From Cryptomeria japonica (taxonomy: Eukaryota > Streptophyta > Pinopsida > Cupressales > Cupressaceae): DNA of 64,000 bases. Below the pieces are notes generated by a model. The model saw only the letters and a program-made list of their open reading frames with translations. It did not search any database and was not told where the DNA came from. Below, in pieces: positions 1 to 11,785 of the stretch (position 1 is its first letter; each line of letters begins with the position of its first letter). The stretch covers positions 910,911,009-910,975,008 of the forward strand of contig NC_081414.1 of NCBI RefSeq assembly GCF_030272615.1, read 5' to 3'. Made by a program: the position numbers and the translations under genes.

Positions 1-511
1 ATTAAATGCTTTTCAAAGACTTTGGAGTCTTTGAGAAGTGACTCCATTTTGCTTAGGAATGTGACAATAATTAGGGGATGGATTAGGCTAATTAGGAAAG
101 GGTTAGAAGAATCTAGAAGAGGATTAGATTTTGCAAGTGGATTTGGTGGGTGAGGGAAAATAGGATTTTATTAAAATAAAAATTCATTTATTTCAATAAA
201 TGTGTGCAAGTTGCATTTGTAGGAAAATGCAAGTGGGGTGGGGATAATGATTTAAATAAATGTTTTATTTAATTTATTTAAAAGAGGAAAAGGGGATCTA
301 ATTAAATAAATAGATTTTATTTATTTAATTGATTGTGAATTTGATTTAATGAATTAATTAAAATAAATTGAATAATTTATTTAATTAATAGAAGAATGTT
401 TGGGGATGAATTAATTAAATATTAATTTAATTAATTGATGGCTAGTGGATTTTTAATCAAATAAATAGCGAATATTTATTTAATTAAGCTGGACAGATTT
501 GTGTGACTACA
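1..511 (-). repeat. Truncated LTR-like block, AT-palindrome type
   Basis: The block is very AT-rich and holds several short palindromes of the taaataaat/atttattta type, separated by purine-rich spacers. It ends in a ...gactaca trinucleotide context like the right ends (...tctaca) of the D-family LTRs at 35673-36442 and 55124-55871. The left end is cut by the window edge. No target duplication or primer site was found, so this is a resemblance only, and the strand is inferred from that resemblance. Confidence 0.35.
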
Positions 512-1795
512 AGATTAATACAAGACATTAAAGCTTGGTGATTTTATATTCTATCTTGGAGTATTTGCATGGTTTTCTATCTTGTCAAGTCAAACTAATT
601 TTTTTTTAAGTCATTTTAGTTAAATGGAAGTCGTTGTGCATGATTTAATGTGAACTCTTATGTTCATATCATTCACAATTTGTTGATTACAAGTTGTAGT
701 TCATGGTTAGTTTGAACTTTCAAAATATACTTAACTTCAATTGTTTATCACTCATTGATATGCATATATTTTATGGTATTGATGATTGTTAGTAATAATT
801 TGAATATCACTAGCTATCCTTAGAAAATCACACCAACTTTGCCTAGTTCATTTTTAGGAGAAAAGAAAGTATGGTTGAATTTCACTAAATCATCTATTAT
901 CTCTTGCATTTTAGAATTAGATTAGGATTCCTCTAAAACACTATTCCTTTTTCATTTTTTTTTCATGTCATTAGTACTAGTAAGAAAAGAGCGTCATTGA
1001 AAATAATTCAAAATTAGACTGATAAGGGTATTTCCTTGCTTTGAGTGATCATCTCCTAAAAATAATTATGTAAGTCCCATTGGATTACCAGTAATCACAT
1101 CAACCATTGAGACTATCCACATGTCAATAACTGACAGTATAAATCTTGGAATCACCTCAAGTGACCATTCAGCTCAGTATTTGGGAGGATTTTGTTCAAA
1201 AGAGGATGGAGTATTCAATACTTTATTCTATGTTTGAAGGTCTCATAAAACACACATCGACAAAAATGATGCTAAAGGGAAGGCCTCACCAAGGAGAATA
1301 ATCAATCCAAGGACGTTAACAACCACAATCTCTCACCATGACTCAATATGGGTTTGCTGCATGAGAACATATTTCTAGTACTTCAACCAAATTTAGGGTG
1401 GCAAAACGAACAAGAAAATATCATTTCACAGTTGAACACCCTCGCGTGGAATAATAGAAGGAATGTTGTTGAATATATGTGAGTGAACCTTGTCTTGAAA
1501 GAAGAAGAAGAACTAGAAAGACAACCTCAAGTTATCTTCCAAGGAGTAGTTGAACCATTTCCTTAAGTTATCATCCAAAGGAATTGGCCACAACCCACAT
1601 GTCCTCAATAGAGTCAGAAAAGGCAACGCCAGATCATATCTGTTCATTTTCAACAAAAAATTTTCTCAGATTTCTAAGATCTACTCTAGGAATGAAAGAT
1701 CATCAAGAACTAAAATTCACTCCAAAGATTAGGTGTGGAAAGAAAGAAGCTTCATCTAGTTAGTAAATACCAAGTAGAGAAGACATCTCGAGTTT
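512..1795. other. Degenerate AT-rich stretch without a recognised gene
   Basis: No reading frame here shows a domain I recognise; the longest open stretches are short and of random composition. It may be the eroded leader and 5' LTR remnant of element A, whose gag similarity starts near 1796, but I could not find a primer-binding site or an LTR edge. Confidence 0.4.
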
Positions 1796-3117
1796 ATTCC
1801 AAACTCCACCACCTCAAGCTCAAACTCAAGGAAACACTCAATCAAGAAATCGACAAGGTTCAAATCAAGGAGCTTCCCAGCTAGTTGTAACTACTCAAGC
1901 AAACATTCCAATGGTGTGGCGTCTTGCAAATGCATCTCCTCTTGCTGCATTCACTAACTATCATGACATGCCCAAGAACCCAGAGCATTTTTGCTCTAAG
2001 TTCCAACCTAGTGATATGAATCACACTGCCAATGAGCACATCAAGATTTTTGAAGATACTTTTCAAAATGGAGATATACAACATGAAGACGTGGCTTGTC
2101 ACTTATTCCCATATTCTTTAGGAGAAGAGGCATTTTATTGGTATGCCAATTTGTCGATTGATTTAGTTCACGATTAGTAAGGGATGAAGGATGTCTTCTT
2201 GGAGAAATTCATATTGTTGACCAGACTGACTGACCTGTATAGACAACTTATGGATATAAAGCAATAGCCGAATGAGCCAATCAACACCAACACAAGGTTA
2301 TGTACTCCATACCTCTTGGATAACACTGCATCACTACCAGTCTATTATGCTGCCTTGGATAATTTTTAATCCATGTTTGTGAGAAGAGTTGACCCAGTCG
2401 CAACTGATCTCAAATTGGCTTACGCGAAAGAAGTCAAGGTCAATTGTAAAATGGGGACAAACACTATGAGACCACTCAATCACATGGGGTACACTGCCAT
2501 GCCAAATCAAATTCAAGTGATCAATCATGCATTGACAAATCATACACCCATGATGAGTCCTGTCCCAACTCCAAATAATCAACTAGTTCTTCACCCAAGA
2601 GATCCTCTTTGTCAAAAACCACCACTACAACCAGTATACGTCCAAAATGCAACATCATCCACCAGAACTCAGGTAGAGAAGGATGAGATGAAGGAATTGA
2701 TCAAACAAGTTAATAAGCTGTCAGTTGAAGTCACATACTTGAGGAATCAAAACAATTAGTTGGAAAGTATGCAAATAAATTATCAAGGGTTCCAAGGAAA
2801 TAATCAAGGATTCTGGGGAAATAATCAGGGATTCCAAAGATAAAACAGAAAGTGGAATACTACACCTAATAATAGAAATGTTCCTTCACCTTTGGATAAT
2901 CCACCAAATTTTGATAACCTGCCAATAGAGAAAGTGTTCCTAGCAAAAGCAGCTTCATCAAATTGGTGCAGGTTGCACAACATGAATCAACATTATGAGT
3001 TACAATGCAATGAATTCAAGATAGTAGTTTACATATTTTAAAGGGATATACATAACAATGATGCACAAGAAAATATTCCCATAACAAGATATGAGATTGT
3101 TCCCATGGTGATATAAT
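1796..3117 (+). pseudogene. Element A gag (capsid and zinc-knuckle-like remnant)
   Basis: One frame runs from about 1796 through in-frame stops at 2175, 2178, 2265, 2367 and 2757. It starts with a Gln/Pro-rich tract. A retrotransposon gag core follows, with the typical pattern of a predicted helix ending in FEDTFQ, then HEDVACHLFP and the aromatic AFYWY motif. After 2760 come short repeats of the type NNQGF, then a C-x2-H-x6-H-x4-C cluster (WCRLHNMNQHYELQC) near 2960-3010 that looks like the variant zinc knuckle of such gag proteins. The product would have packaged element RNA. It is clearly inactive. The start is approximate because no in-frame ATG is convincing. Confidence 0.7.
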
Positions 3118-4132
3118 CAAGCCTTAATCATTGAAGATTTCAGGTTCCCTCCTGAATTTGACGATAACATGATGCGAGATCAATATGGTAGATTTTCACC
3201 AGCATCAACTAACGGCCCTATGGAGCCGCCAGGTTTTCAATTTCTGCCTTCATCTTCAAATGGACCAGTTGAAGATTCACATTATGTGTTTCCTCCACTT
3301 GGTGATAATGCTCTAGTGGAAGGAGTAAGGGAAGTTTAAGCATTCCAATTGTCGTCAAGAAATTTTCTACCTAGAGTTAATCAAAGGAATCCTCGATCAT
3401 AGGATCCATTGACGAGGTCAATTCCTCCCGATTAACTTCTTGACTCCACTGAATCCGAATGCAAGTAACGCTCCAAGATATTCGAAGGATTCACCTGAAT
3501 ATAGATAGAATGTTGCTCCTCCTAATAGTAAGGTGAAAAGATTAAGCATATATGTGTTGGAAGAATTCAAGAAAGTGAAGGTGAGCTTGTCTCTAATTGA
3601 ATCGATGAGAGTGCCTATGTTTAGAGAAACATTGTCGGGAAGTTTGAACATACTACTACTGTTAAGACTATCACCCAAAATGTTCCCAACATCTCCCAAA
3701 ATGCGACAAATTCTCTCAATCCAATATACCTCAGAATACAAATGAGTCCAAAGTGCAGCACCTATTCCCCAAAGTGAACATGATGTTGCCCAATAGCCAC
3801 CAAATACTATCTACACGGTTCAAAGTTCATCCAACTTGCCAAAAGAAGAAAATACAACCAAGGGTACAAGCATACCCAAGGATGATTGTGCAGTGAAAAG
3901 CAGAGATGTAGCTAAGAATAAAAATGTTGTGAAAATTCAAAGTTCACCTGCTCCAACTAGAAGTGCAACAAAAAGTGAAAATGTGATGAAAAGTGAAAAG
4001 GTTGTGAAAAGCGAAGAAGCCGCGAAAGGTAAAAATGTACGAAAAAATGAAAGCCCAAAAGAGAATGAAATTGTGAGCATTACAAAGAAGAAAGAGGATA
4101 GTTCAATTTCTCAAAAGGAGAAACCCATGGTC
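3118..4132 (+). pseudogene. Element A gag-to-protease spacer, charged repeats
   Basis: This stretch continues the element between the zinc-knuckle region and the protease. Its open part, 3836-4126, encodes a Lys/Ser/Glu-rich tract with repeated units resembling K-S-E-x-V-x-K, likely an unstructured linker. Earlier parts are broken and Pro/Ser-rich. No catalytic domain is visible. It is placed in the element by position and strand alone. Confidence 0.45.
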
Positions 4133-5019
4133 TTTTATCAAGGAAAAGATGAACCTGCTTCGTTTCTTCTGTCTGTCAGATTTTTTTGGAAAGCTTCTAC
4201 ACAACTGCTTGATGGATTTAGGTGTATTTGGCAATGTGATGAGTTTAACAACCAATAGATCTGAGAATTCAACACCATGTCGATATTTTAGTAGTAGATA
4301 TTATAGATGGATATGGTATGCTCCTAAGTAGAGATTGGTCTAGAAGATTGAATGGATATGTAGCAACTGATTTGTCACACATGTGGTTGCCATGGAAAGG
4401 GCTCCCAAATCAAATAAAGATAGACAACACGCCAAGATTGAAGCTCATGATAATTGAGGATGAAGAAGATAATGAGATCTTGTTTCTAGAATCACACTTG
4501 GGTCTTTATAGGCCTAAAGTGGAAGAAATATTAATGTTGCAAGGACCGATGAAAGAAAACAACTCACATGAAATCTTAAATTCTACATAAGTGCTTCTTG
4601 AAAGTGATCGTGATTCTTCTTCCGAAGAGGATGATTGTACATTTGAGAACTTTAGAAATTTCATTCTCAAGAATGTAAAGCAAGGATTTGAACTGGGTAA
4701 TCATGCTCGCATTCAAGATTTGTTACTACCCAATTGGTGTAGAAAACATAGTGCTTTTCATTCCAAATTTTCATGCACAATGTGCAAGATTTCCTTAGAT
4801 TAATCATATAAGAGTATTCTGCAAGATTTGAGAGGTGAAGATATTGAAGAGCTTGAAAGTAGTGTGTCATTCCAAGGAATTGTTACTGATAGTAAAAGAA
4901 ATTGAGAACAATGAAGTTGAATAAAGACAAGATAAAATCTCACAAGAAATACGTGAAGAACATACTAGTGATAGTCAAGATCGGTGCTAGAGCCCACAAG
5001 AAAAGAACCAAACATTGAC
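4133..5019 (+). pseudogene. Element A aspartic protease remnant and acidic spacer
   Basis: Near 4150-4240 the translation LLHNCLMDLG followed by NVM matches the active-site region of gypsy proteases, where D-S/T-G-A is expected. Here the triad reads D-L-G, so the site is damaged. The stretch GMLLSRDWSRRL near 4318-4350 fits the protease C-terminal motif after a frameshift. From 4420 to 4800 follow Glu/Asp-rich sequences of unknown role, with a Cys/His-containing patch near 4730-4795 that I do not recognise. The product would have processed the gag-pol polyprotein. Confidence 0.5.
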
Positions 5020-5640
5020 GTTAAGGTTTGATGGATCCAGGTCCACAAAAGGATCCAGTGCTAGTTTCGAGTTGATCAGTCCATCCAAAGAAGCTTTACT
5101 TGGTGGTTCATAGATTGCAGTTTCCATGCACCAACAATGTTACAAAATATGAATCACCAATTCATGGATTATTGCTTGCTATCAAGAAGGGAGTAAAAGT
5201 CTTGCATGTATTTGGAGACTTCGAAGTGGTCATAAGGCAAGTAAGAAAGACATATGTTTGTCATGATAAAATATTGTCACTACCGTAACTGGGTTTGGGA
5301 TCTCATTGAGAGATTTATACATTTAACATAAAGTCCATTACCAGTCAAAGAATCAAGTAGTAGATTCATTGGCTCAAGCTACAAATTCACTAGAACCACT
5401 CACCATGGAAGGATTGAAGAAATTCACAATTGATTTGACTCTGGTACCTTTAGTCCCGAACAATATCACCAATTTCCAAGTGTTTGACGATGATAAGCAC
5501 ATACTAGACTTCTTGACTAATTCATATGCGTTCCTAACTGAGATAATCGATGAAGAAGAAATTGAAGAAGTTGAGTTTAATATAAAATGGATCATGAATT
5601 TGATAACCAATGCCATCCCAAGAGGAATGATATAACTAGA
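5020..5640 (+). pseudogene. Element A archaeal-type RNase H and C-terminal linker
   Basis: The pattern F-D-G-S with a Gly/Ser-rich turn appears near 5027-5060. After a frameshift at about 5100 come CTNN..KYESPIHGL and HVFGDFEVVIRQV (to about 5250). These match the first Asp, the Glu helix and the second Asp region of the extra RNase H found in plant Tat elements. An acidic linker follows (5369-5635; VPNNITNFQVFDDD pattern), which in related elements connects this RNase H to the RT. The domain would degrade RNA in RNA/DNA hybrids. It lies upstream of the RT. Confidence 0.6.
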
Positions 5641-5895
5641 AAGAATATTTGATTCTGACAAGTTGAGCTCACTCAAGTATCAGAGTATAGAAAGGGTGTA
5701 AATGTGAGACTGTGAATCTGGGAATCGATGGAGAAGTGAAAAATATCTCCATCGATTCCCAGATTCATAGTCTCACATTTACACCCTTCTATACTCTGAT
5801 ACTTGAGTGAGCTCAACTTGTCAGAATCAAATATTCTTTCTAGTTATATCATTCCTCTTGGGATGGCATTGATTATCAAATTCATGATCCATTTT
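5584..5895. repeat. Near-perfect 150-bp inverted repeat (fold-back)
   Basis: The left arm 5584-5734 and right arm 5746-5895 are reverse complements that differ by two substitutions and one single-base indel, with an 11-base spacer at 5735-5745. Immediately after the right arm, 5896-5934 directly repeats 5714-5752 (two mismatches). The duplicated arm is coding sequence of element A, so the same peptide start appears on the minus strand of one arm and the plus strand of the other. The structure fits an inverted duplication by template switching. Confidence 0.95.
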
Positions 5896-6039
5896 GAATC
5901 TGGGAACCGATGGAGAAGTGAAAAATATCTTCATAGGAAAAGTGTGCACACTGGAAGGAAGGGATGGTATACTCAAGAGCATGCAAGAATTTTTGATGTG
6001 ATTGCATGGGGTTATGAAGATGTGAAAACATACAACACT

Positions 6040-7300
6040 TCCATCATCACACATACAATTCCTCTCAATGTCAGAGGCCAATCAATCTACTATTAGAACC
6101 ACTCATTTTTCAAGAAGTAAAGAAGCTTCTCTCAGCAAGGGTCATCTTTCCAATGAGACACTCAATGTAGGTCGCCAATCTAGTCCTAGTTAGAAAGAAA
6201 AATGGTGAAATAAGGGTATGTGTGGATTTCCAAAATCTCAACAAAACATCATAGAAAGATAATTATCCTCTGCCATCGTTGGATGATGTGCTTCAAATTA
6301 TGAACGGATCTCATATGATGTCTTTTCTAGATGGTTATTTGGGGTCTAATCAAGTTATGATTGAACACAAAGATAGATTGAAAATTGCTTTCACCACCAA
6401 GTGGGAAGCATTCACATACAGAAGGATGCCTTTAGGGTTGATCAATGTTGGAGCCACCTTCCAAAGAGCCATGAAAATTGCTTTCTAAGATCTAGTGGGA
6501 AAATGCATTATCATATATATGGATGACCTTATAGTATTTTCAAAGAAAAGAGAAGATCATGTGTTAGATCTAAGGAAAAAATTTCAAAGATTTAGGAAAT
6601 AGAAGATCTCTCTCAATCCAAAAAAGTGCATGTTCAAAGTCATAGAAGGAAAATTATTAGGACGTGATTTTAGAGAAATGAATTTCCATTGATCCTCATC
6701 AAATAGATGTAATTTAAAAGTTAAATATGCCTGCAAGAAAGAAAGAATTGAAATCCTTCTTTGGGAAAATTAATTTCATAAGAAAGTTCCTAATCAAGTT
6801 TGCTGAGATAGTTAGGCCTTTGAATGAGATGCTAAAGAAAGATGCAAAGATCAAGTAGGCTCCACCAATGATAAGGGCGTTCAAAGAATTCATACGAGTT
6901 GTCACTGATACTCTTGTTCTTATGAGTCTGGATTACAAAAAGTTGTTTTACCTATTCATTCACCTCAAAACATACATATGCAGCTATTCTTGCCCAATGG
7001 ATGGAAGAAAAAGATGAGCATCCTATTACATTCATGAGTGACCACTTAAAGATGCAAAGATAAGATATCCCAATGTGGAAAAGAAAACATACGCAATGGT
7101 AAAAGCAATCAAGAAGTTTCAACATTATATCCTAAGAAGCAAAGTTCATGCTATTGTCCCAGACATAGCAATGAAAACACTCCTAATGCAGAATGATCTA
7201 GGGGAAAGAAGAGGAAAGTGTCACCACTATCCAAGAGTATGATATAGAAATCCAACTGATGTAGCTTGTGCAAGGACAAGCTTTGAAACAAACAATTGCA
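6040..7300 (+). pseudogene. Element A reverse transcriptase and RNase H
   Basis: Recognisable RT blocks in order are the N-terminal VWISKISTK region, the DG-x-x-G-x-NQV block near 6335, the R-MPLGL-N-GATFQRAM block near 6420-6480 and the catalytic Y-M-D-D at 6516-6527. NPKKCMF and a GKINF-IRKF connection region follow. RT-linked RNase H remnants include YPNVEKKTYAMVKAIKKFQHYI near 7070-7130. Several stops (for example at 6486) and frameshifts break it. It would have copied element RNA into DNA; it is inactive. The catalytic Asp pair itself is preserved. Confidence 0.85.
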
Positions 7301-7379
7301 ATTGATGGACCTGTTCTAGTTCAATAGATCTATAAGCTACAAGATGTTGTTCCAGATGAGTGGTACAAAGACATAGTGT

Positions 7380-8597
7380 GTTACCTACTAAATCATAAAT
7401 GTCCCTTACATTTGAATCAATGTAGAACAAATCATTAAGGATTAAGACTCAAAGATACATGCTTCAAGGATCGGTCCTCTATAGAAGAAATCATGAAGGA
7501 GTATTATTGAGATGTGTCAAAAGAAATGAAGCAAAAGAGATTTTGTAACATTTTCATAATAAATTTTGTACTACTCATGGAGGAACTTTAGCTACAACTT
7601 ACCATATCCTGAGAGAAGGATACTATTGGCCCACCATGTTCAAAGATGCACATCAACATGTGAAAACATGTCATATTTTCTAGGTAGCTGCCATACAAGA
7701 AAGGAACCCCACCATGCGGCTGCAACCCATAATTGAAGTAAAGCATTTTGCAAAATGGGGTCTTGATTTCATTGGTATGATCAATCCCCCTTCTTTAGCA
7801 CAACACAAGTATATCCTAACCACAACTAACTATTGCACTAGATGGTCGAAAGCTCAAGCTTTAAAGTTTTGTACTACTAAAGTTGTGATCAAATTTTAAA
7901 AGGAAAAAATCATCACTAGGTTTGGTTGTCCTCACGCTTTAGTTTGTGACAAAGGTCCTACATTCACGTCACTTAAATTTTTACATTTGGCATTTGAACT
8001 TGGCATAATCTTGAATTTTTCATCCAACTACTATCCTCAGTGGAATGGCTTAGCTAAATCTACAAACAAGAATCCTTTGAGCATAATTAAGAAGTTATTG
8101 GAAAAAAACCCTAAGGATTGGCACACACAACTAAAATATGCTCTTTGGGCTACAAAACAAGAATTAAGAGCTCTTTGGTAATCACTCTGTATCACCTAGT
8201 GTATGGAAAAGACCTAATTTTCCCAATTTAATTATGAATCCCCACTTTGTAGTTCATGAAAGAATACTTAGAGGATGATGATAGAGTCCAAAAACAACTA
8301 TCACATCTTGAAGAGAAGAGAGACAAAGCCGTAGATAACTTTGAAAAACATCAAGGAGTTGTCAAAAAATGGTTTGATGGAAAAAATATGATGAAAGAAT
8401 TTAGGATTTACGACTTGGTTCTATATTGGGAAAAAGCCCATGAGAAAAGAGGCGCGCTTGATAAATTTGACAAACTTTGGAAAGGCCCCTACCAAATCTC
8501 TGAAATCTTGAGAGAAAATGTATTCAAACTGAAGATGCTAACTGGAGAGGATGTTTCGTTGCCTATCACTAGACAATTCCTCAAGCAATACTTCTAA
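7380..8597 (+). pseudogene. Element A integrase remnant
   Basis: An HHCC zinc-binding segment (H..FCTTHGG...YYWPTM..D..VKTCHIF) lies near 7550-7680. The core domain has GLDFIG (about 7760) and LVCDKGPTF (about 7945). The third catalytic position reads GLAKSTNK: the family glutamate is Lys (codon 8056-8058). The C-terminal domain at 8256-8597 shows YDLVLYW and FDKLWKGPYQI, with a highly charged N-terminal part. Stops occur after 7680, at 7897 and at 8179. No chromodomain is visible. The last stop (8595-8597) likely marks the natural end of pol. Confidence 0.85.
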
Positions 8598-9230
8598 CCC
8601 TTGGTTTCCTCCCGAAGCCTACCTTGTACATAGTTAGGGAAGGATTCCATTCAGTCTTGTCTTAGAATAGGAGGGTCAATCTTAGATTTAGTTTCCCTTT
8701 CATTTTCTTCTTTAGTTTGGTTTTCCTAGTGTCATTCGATTCAATTTGCTTTGCGTCATTTCCCTAATTTGCTTTAGAGTTAGTTTTGAGAGATCTCTAT
8801 TTGTGAGAAAGGTGATGTTGTTAAGATACACTTTTGGTGCTCCACTAGTCATGTCTAGTCCATTTCTTGAATGAATACTTGTGAAATTCTTTAGAATTCA
8901 AGGTTATTCTTTCTTAATTTTATCATTCGATTAGGATTAGTACTTAATCGGAAAGGTAATCACCTATTGTGTCTCCATATTGAAATCTTTTGATTGCTAT
9001 ATTTTACACATTAAGCTACTCTAAGTCATTGTGATTTTTTAGGTGAAGCTATTGTTGTTCTAAAAAATGAGAAACCCCAAGTTCACCTACAATATATCTT
9101 ATGAAATAGCCAATCTCAATCAATGAAAAGCTTCAGGGCTTGAACAACATAACATAGAATCCTAATGATCCTCCTACACTTCAGCTTCTGCTAGACCTAG
9201 GGGGGGACACCCTTTTGATGCATAAAATAC
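8598..9230 (+). other. Element A 3' untranslated region, LTR edge not resolved
   Basis: No coding signal. It is T-rich, with a GGAGGGTCAA stretch at 8670 and a CTAGGGGGGGAC purine-type tract at 9197-9210 that could be a polypurine tract. I could not pair it with an LTR. Confidence 0.35.
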
Positions 9231-10001
9231 AACCAGTTACAAACATATGGCATCAACAAAAGAAGGTGATTCTCAAAAGGCTCAACAACAAGGAGGTTAC
9301 TGTAGATGGGCTAGATCTACATTGACATCTCAACTATATTGGAGCATGAGATAGGTGGAACAAACTAAACCTAAAAACATAAAAGTAAATGGATATTTGA
9401 TTTTTTTTTTTAATCTTTGAGAACCCCTAGAATCTGCAAGACTAGTGCCTTATCCAAGGGCATGAAGTCATACATCAAACTGTAAATGAAAACCTCCATT
9501 GTAAATCCACCTTCATCATTAAATATCCCTGCATTAATACTTTACAAAAATGCATTACTCAGCTCACTCACAAAATCATCAAATCATGAAAATATATCCC
9601 ATTATCTATGATTGATTACAGAGTTTAAATTCTTCCTTGAAGAATGCCTGCAAACAATCACAACAATCTCCTTGAGATTGACAAACTCTAGCCTCCTTGA
9701 GGATTTAATTTGTAACAAAGAAATATACATTCAGAGACAACTTTGTGTGAATTTATGCATGCCTTACATACATATAAATCTGCAACAAAAACACCTACAA
9801 CAAGAAGATATACTCCATTACTTGAAAAAAGACATTATATTACAAACTTGGAAAAACTCAGAATTGGAAACCAAGATTAAGGAGCCTTGCTCACAAAAAT
9901 ATGGAACCCTTACAAAATGAGAAGACTCAGAATAAATAGGAAGAGAAGAAAATCGGATTTCATCTCTTACAATGGAAACTGCCAAATCTTTCAGCATTAA
10001 C
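9231..10001. other. Left flank of the LINE, nothing recognised
   Basis: AT-rich DNA without a recognisable coding region. The 102-codon open stretch at 9612-9920 has no domain and low-complexity composition. Before the LINE inserted, this stretch was continuous with 32237 onward. Confidence 0.4.
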
Positions 10002-10024
10002 TGTTCACACACTTGGATGAAGCA

Positions 10025-11783
10025 ATGGAAGAGCTTGGAGGAGTAGGAAGCGACAATGGGAGAATTCAAAATTCAAATTCTTTGCAAGGTGGGAACTCTG
10101 GTTCCAATGGTGGGAGCGGCCAGAACGAAGGAGCTGGCCCCATGGGAGAGAAGGACAAGCCTTCGAACATTCTGAAGGTTGTTGACATTCCATAGACTGG
10201 TGGTACTCCGCCAGAGAAGAAAGAGGGTCCTAGGCTTTTGGGGGAGGGGTTCAGCGGGGGGCCCAGCCCACGTGAAGAGACCTTGGAGATCAAAAAAGAA
10301 CCTAGAAAATGGTCATCCCTTTTTGGAACAAAACCATCTGGTAAATCCTCTTTACCTCCTATCAAGATTATTTTTTATCCTTCCAGTGGAAATTTCGCTA
10401 TCTCTATTCCTGATCTAGTTCTGGATCATAATATAAATAGTATGTCGAACTCCCTGGTAGGAAAATTTATGGGTTCGCGTCCAAACATCGAAGTTGTTAG
10501 GGCTCATGTTAAACGAAAATGGGCTCTGAAGGGTAATGTTGAAATCTTGAGTTTGCCCAAAGGCCTCCCATCTTTTACTTTTTCATGTGAAAAAGATAAA
10601 TTAAAGATACTTTGTGGAAGTCCCTGGATGGTAGGAAAGACAACTTTGGTTCTTTGGAAATGGCATCCGAATCTGAACATGAACGACTCTCTTTTGGCAC
10701 AAGTCCCAGTATGGGTGAAGTTACTAGGTTTGCCTCTTGAATATTGGGTAGAAAGCATCTTCTCAGGAATTGCAAGCTCCTTTGGTGAACTCCTCTCTAT
10801 AGACCCAGTCACAGCTTCAAAAAGGAGACTCACGCATGCTAGGTTTTGTGTAGGGATAGCCCATGACACAGACATGCTAGATATATCTAGTGTCAAAGTT
10901 GGGAACATGGAAACAACAAATTGAATATGAATCTATCCCCTTTGCCTGCTTCCATTGCAAAAAAGCAGGCCACTGGGCAAAATCCTGTCCAACCAAGCCG
11001 AAAGTAGAGCCCAAGCAGACTAAACCCCTGGTTGAAAGTAAAAAGGCTCTAGAAAAAAGGGTATGGCAAGTTAAAAACTTAGAGAATAAGGAAGTTGACT
11101 ATAATTGTTTTTAACCATTGGGGGAAAATAAGGAAGAGTCCTCAACTTCTATCTCTAATCCTCCATCCCAGGAGGTATTGAGAAAGGAGTCTACCAAAGT
11201 AAACACCTCTGTTACAGAGTAGATTCGAACAAAGGAACTGAAAGAACAATCTGAATCTCCAAATGACATAGTTGAAGTGGTAGCTAACACTTATGAGGGT
11301 AAGGAAACGCAAAAGATAGAGGATCAACCTAAGGAAGGGGAGATCCCTGGCTCCCAAGAAGAAAAGACTGACTCTTCACCGCTCATGACAAATTCTGAAA
11401 TGCAAGAAGCCCAAAAATGTGCAATACTAGGTATGAACCTTTCGGATTCAACTCAAAATTCAAAAAATGCAAACAGTGATTTAAATGGTTCCAGAATCCC
11501 AAACTGGGGTAATGAAGATGAAATTTCCAGAATCCTCAGTAACCTAGAAACAGCTCTAGAGAAAGAAGCTGACTGGAAAATACCAAAATATAGGAACAAG
11601 AAAGGAACCACTCCCTTGGTTTCTCAACTAAGGAAATCTAGCATAATAGCTCAAGTTGATGTTGGGTATATCTCCTCTTCCCCAGGTTGACCCTCTAATC
11701 ACAAAGTTAGAGACAAGGAGGCCAGTAAGAACATTGCAGATGGGACCCAGAAGACTCTTAAGGAGTTAGGAATCGATAAGTAG
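10025..11783 (+). pseudogene. LINE ORF1 (DUF4283 nucleic-acid-binding protein)
   Basis: The frame opens at ATG 10025 with a Gly/Asn/Ser-rich tail. It passes an in-frame stop at 10193 and enters a DUF4283-like domain at about 10440-10800 (GSPWMVGKTTLVLWKWHPN... VPVWVKLLGLPLEYW). A frameshift near 10900 leads to the next frame, which carries a CCHC zinc knuckle, CFHCKKAGHWAKSC (about 10947-10989). Further stops fall at 11112 and 11221. An acidic C-terminal part ends at TAG 11781-11783, two bases before the ORF2 ATG. By family, ORF1 proteins coat LINE RNA. The element is dead, but the domain order is complete. Confidence 0.85.
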
Positions 11784-11785
11784 CT

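Larger units (their letters stand above)
1796..9200 (+). mobile_element. Element A: decayed Ty3/gypsy (Tat-like) retrotransposon
   Basis: Eroded gag, protease, a first RNase H-like domain, RT, RT-linked RNase H and integrase follow one another on the plus strand, broken by many stops and frameshifts. The order is gag-PR-aRNH-RT-RNH-IN, so the extra RNase H precedes the RT; in element B of this window it follows the RT-linked RNase H. No LTR pair or target duplication could be defined, so both ends are approximate. This is the most decayed LTR element in the window. A fold-back lies between the extra RNase H and the RT (5584-5895). Confidence 0.75.

Noticed and set aside
9612-9920. 102-codon frame left of the LINE
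   Set aside because: No recognisable domain or context.
10504-10908. 134-codon minus-strand frame
   Set aside because: Antisense shadow of LINE ORF1.
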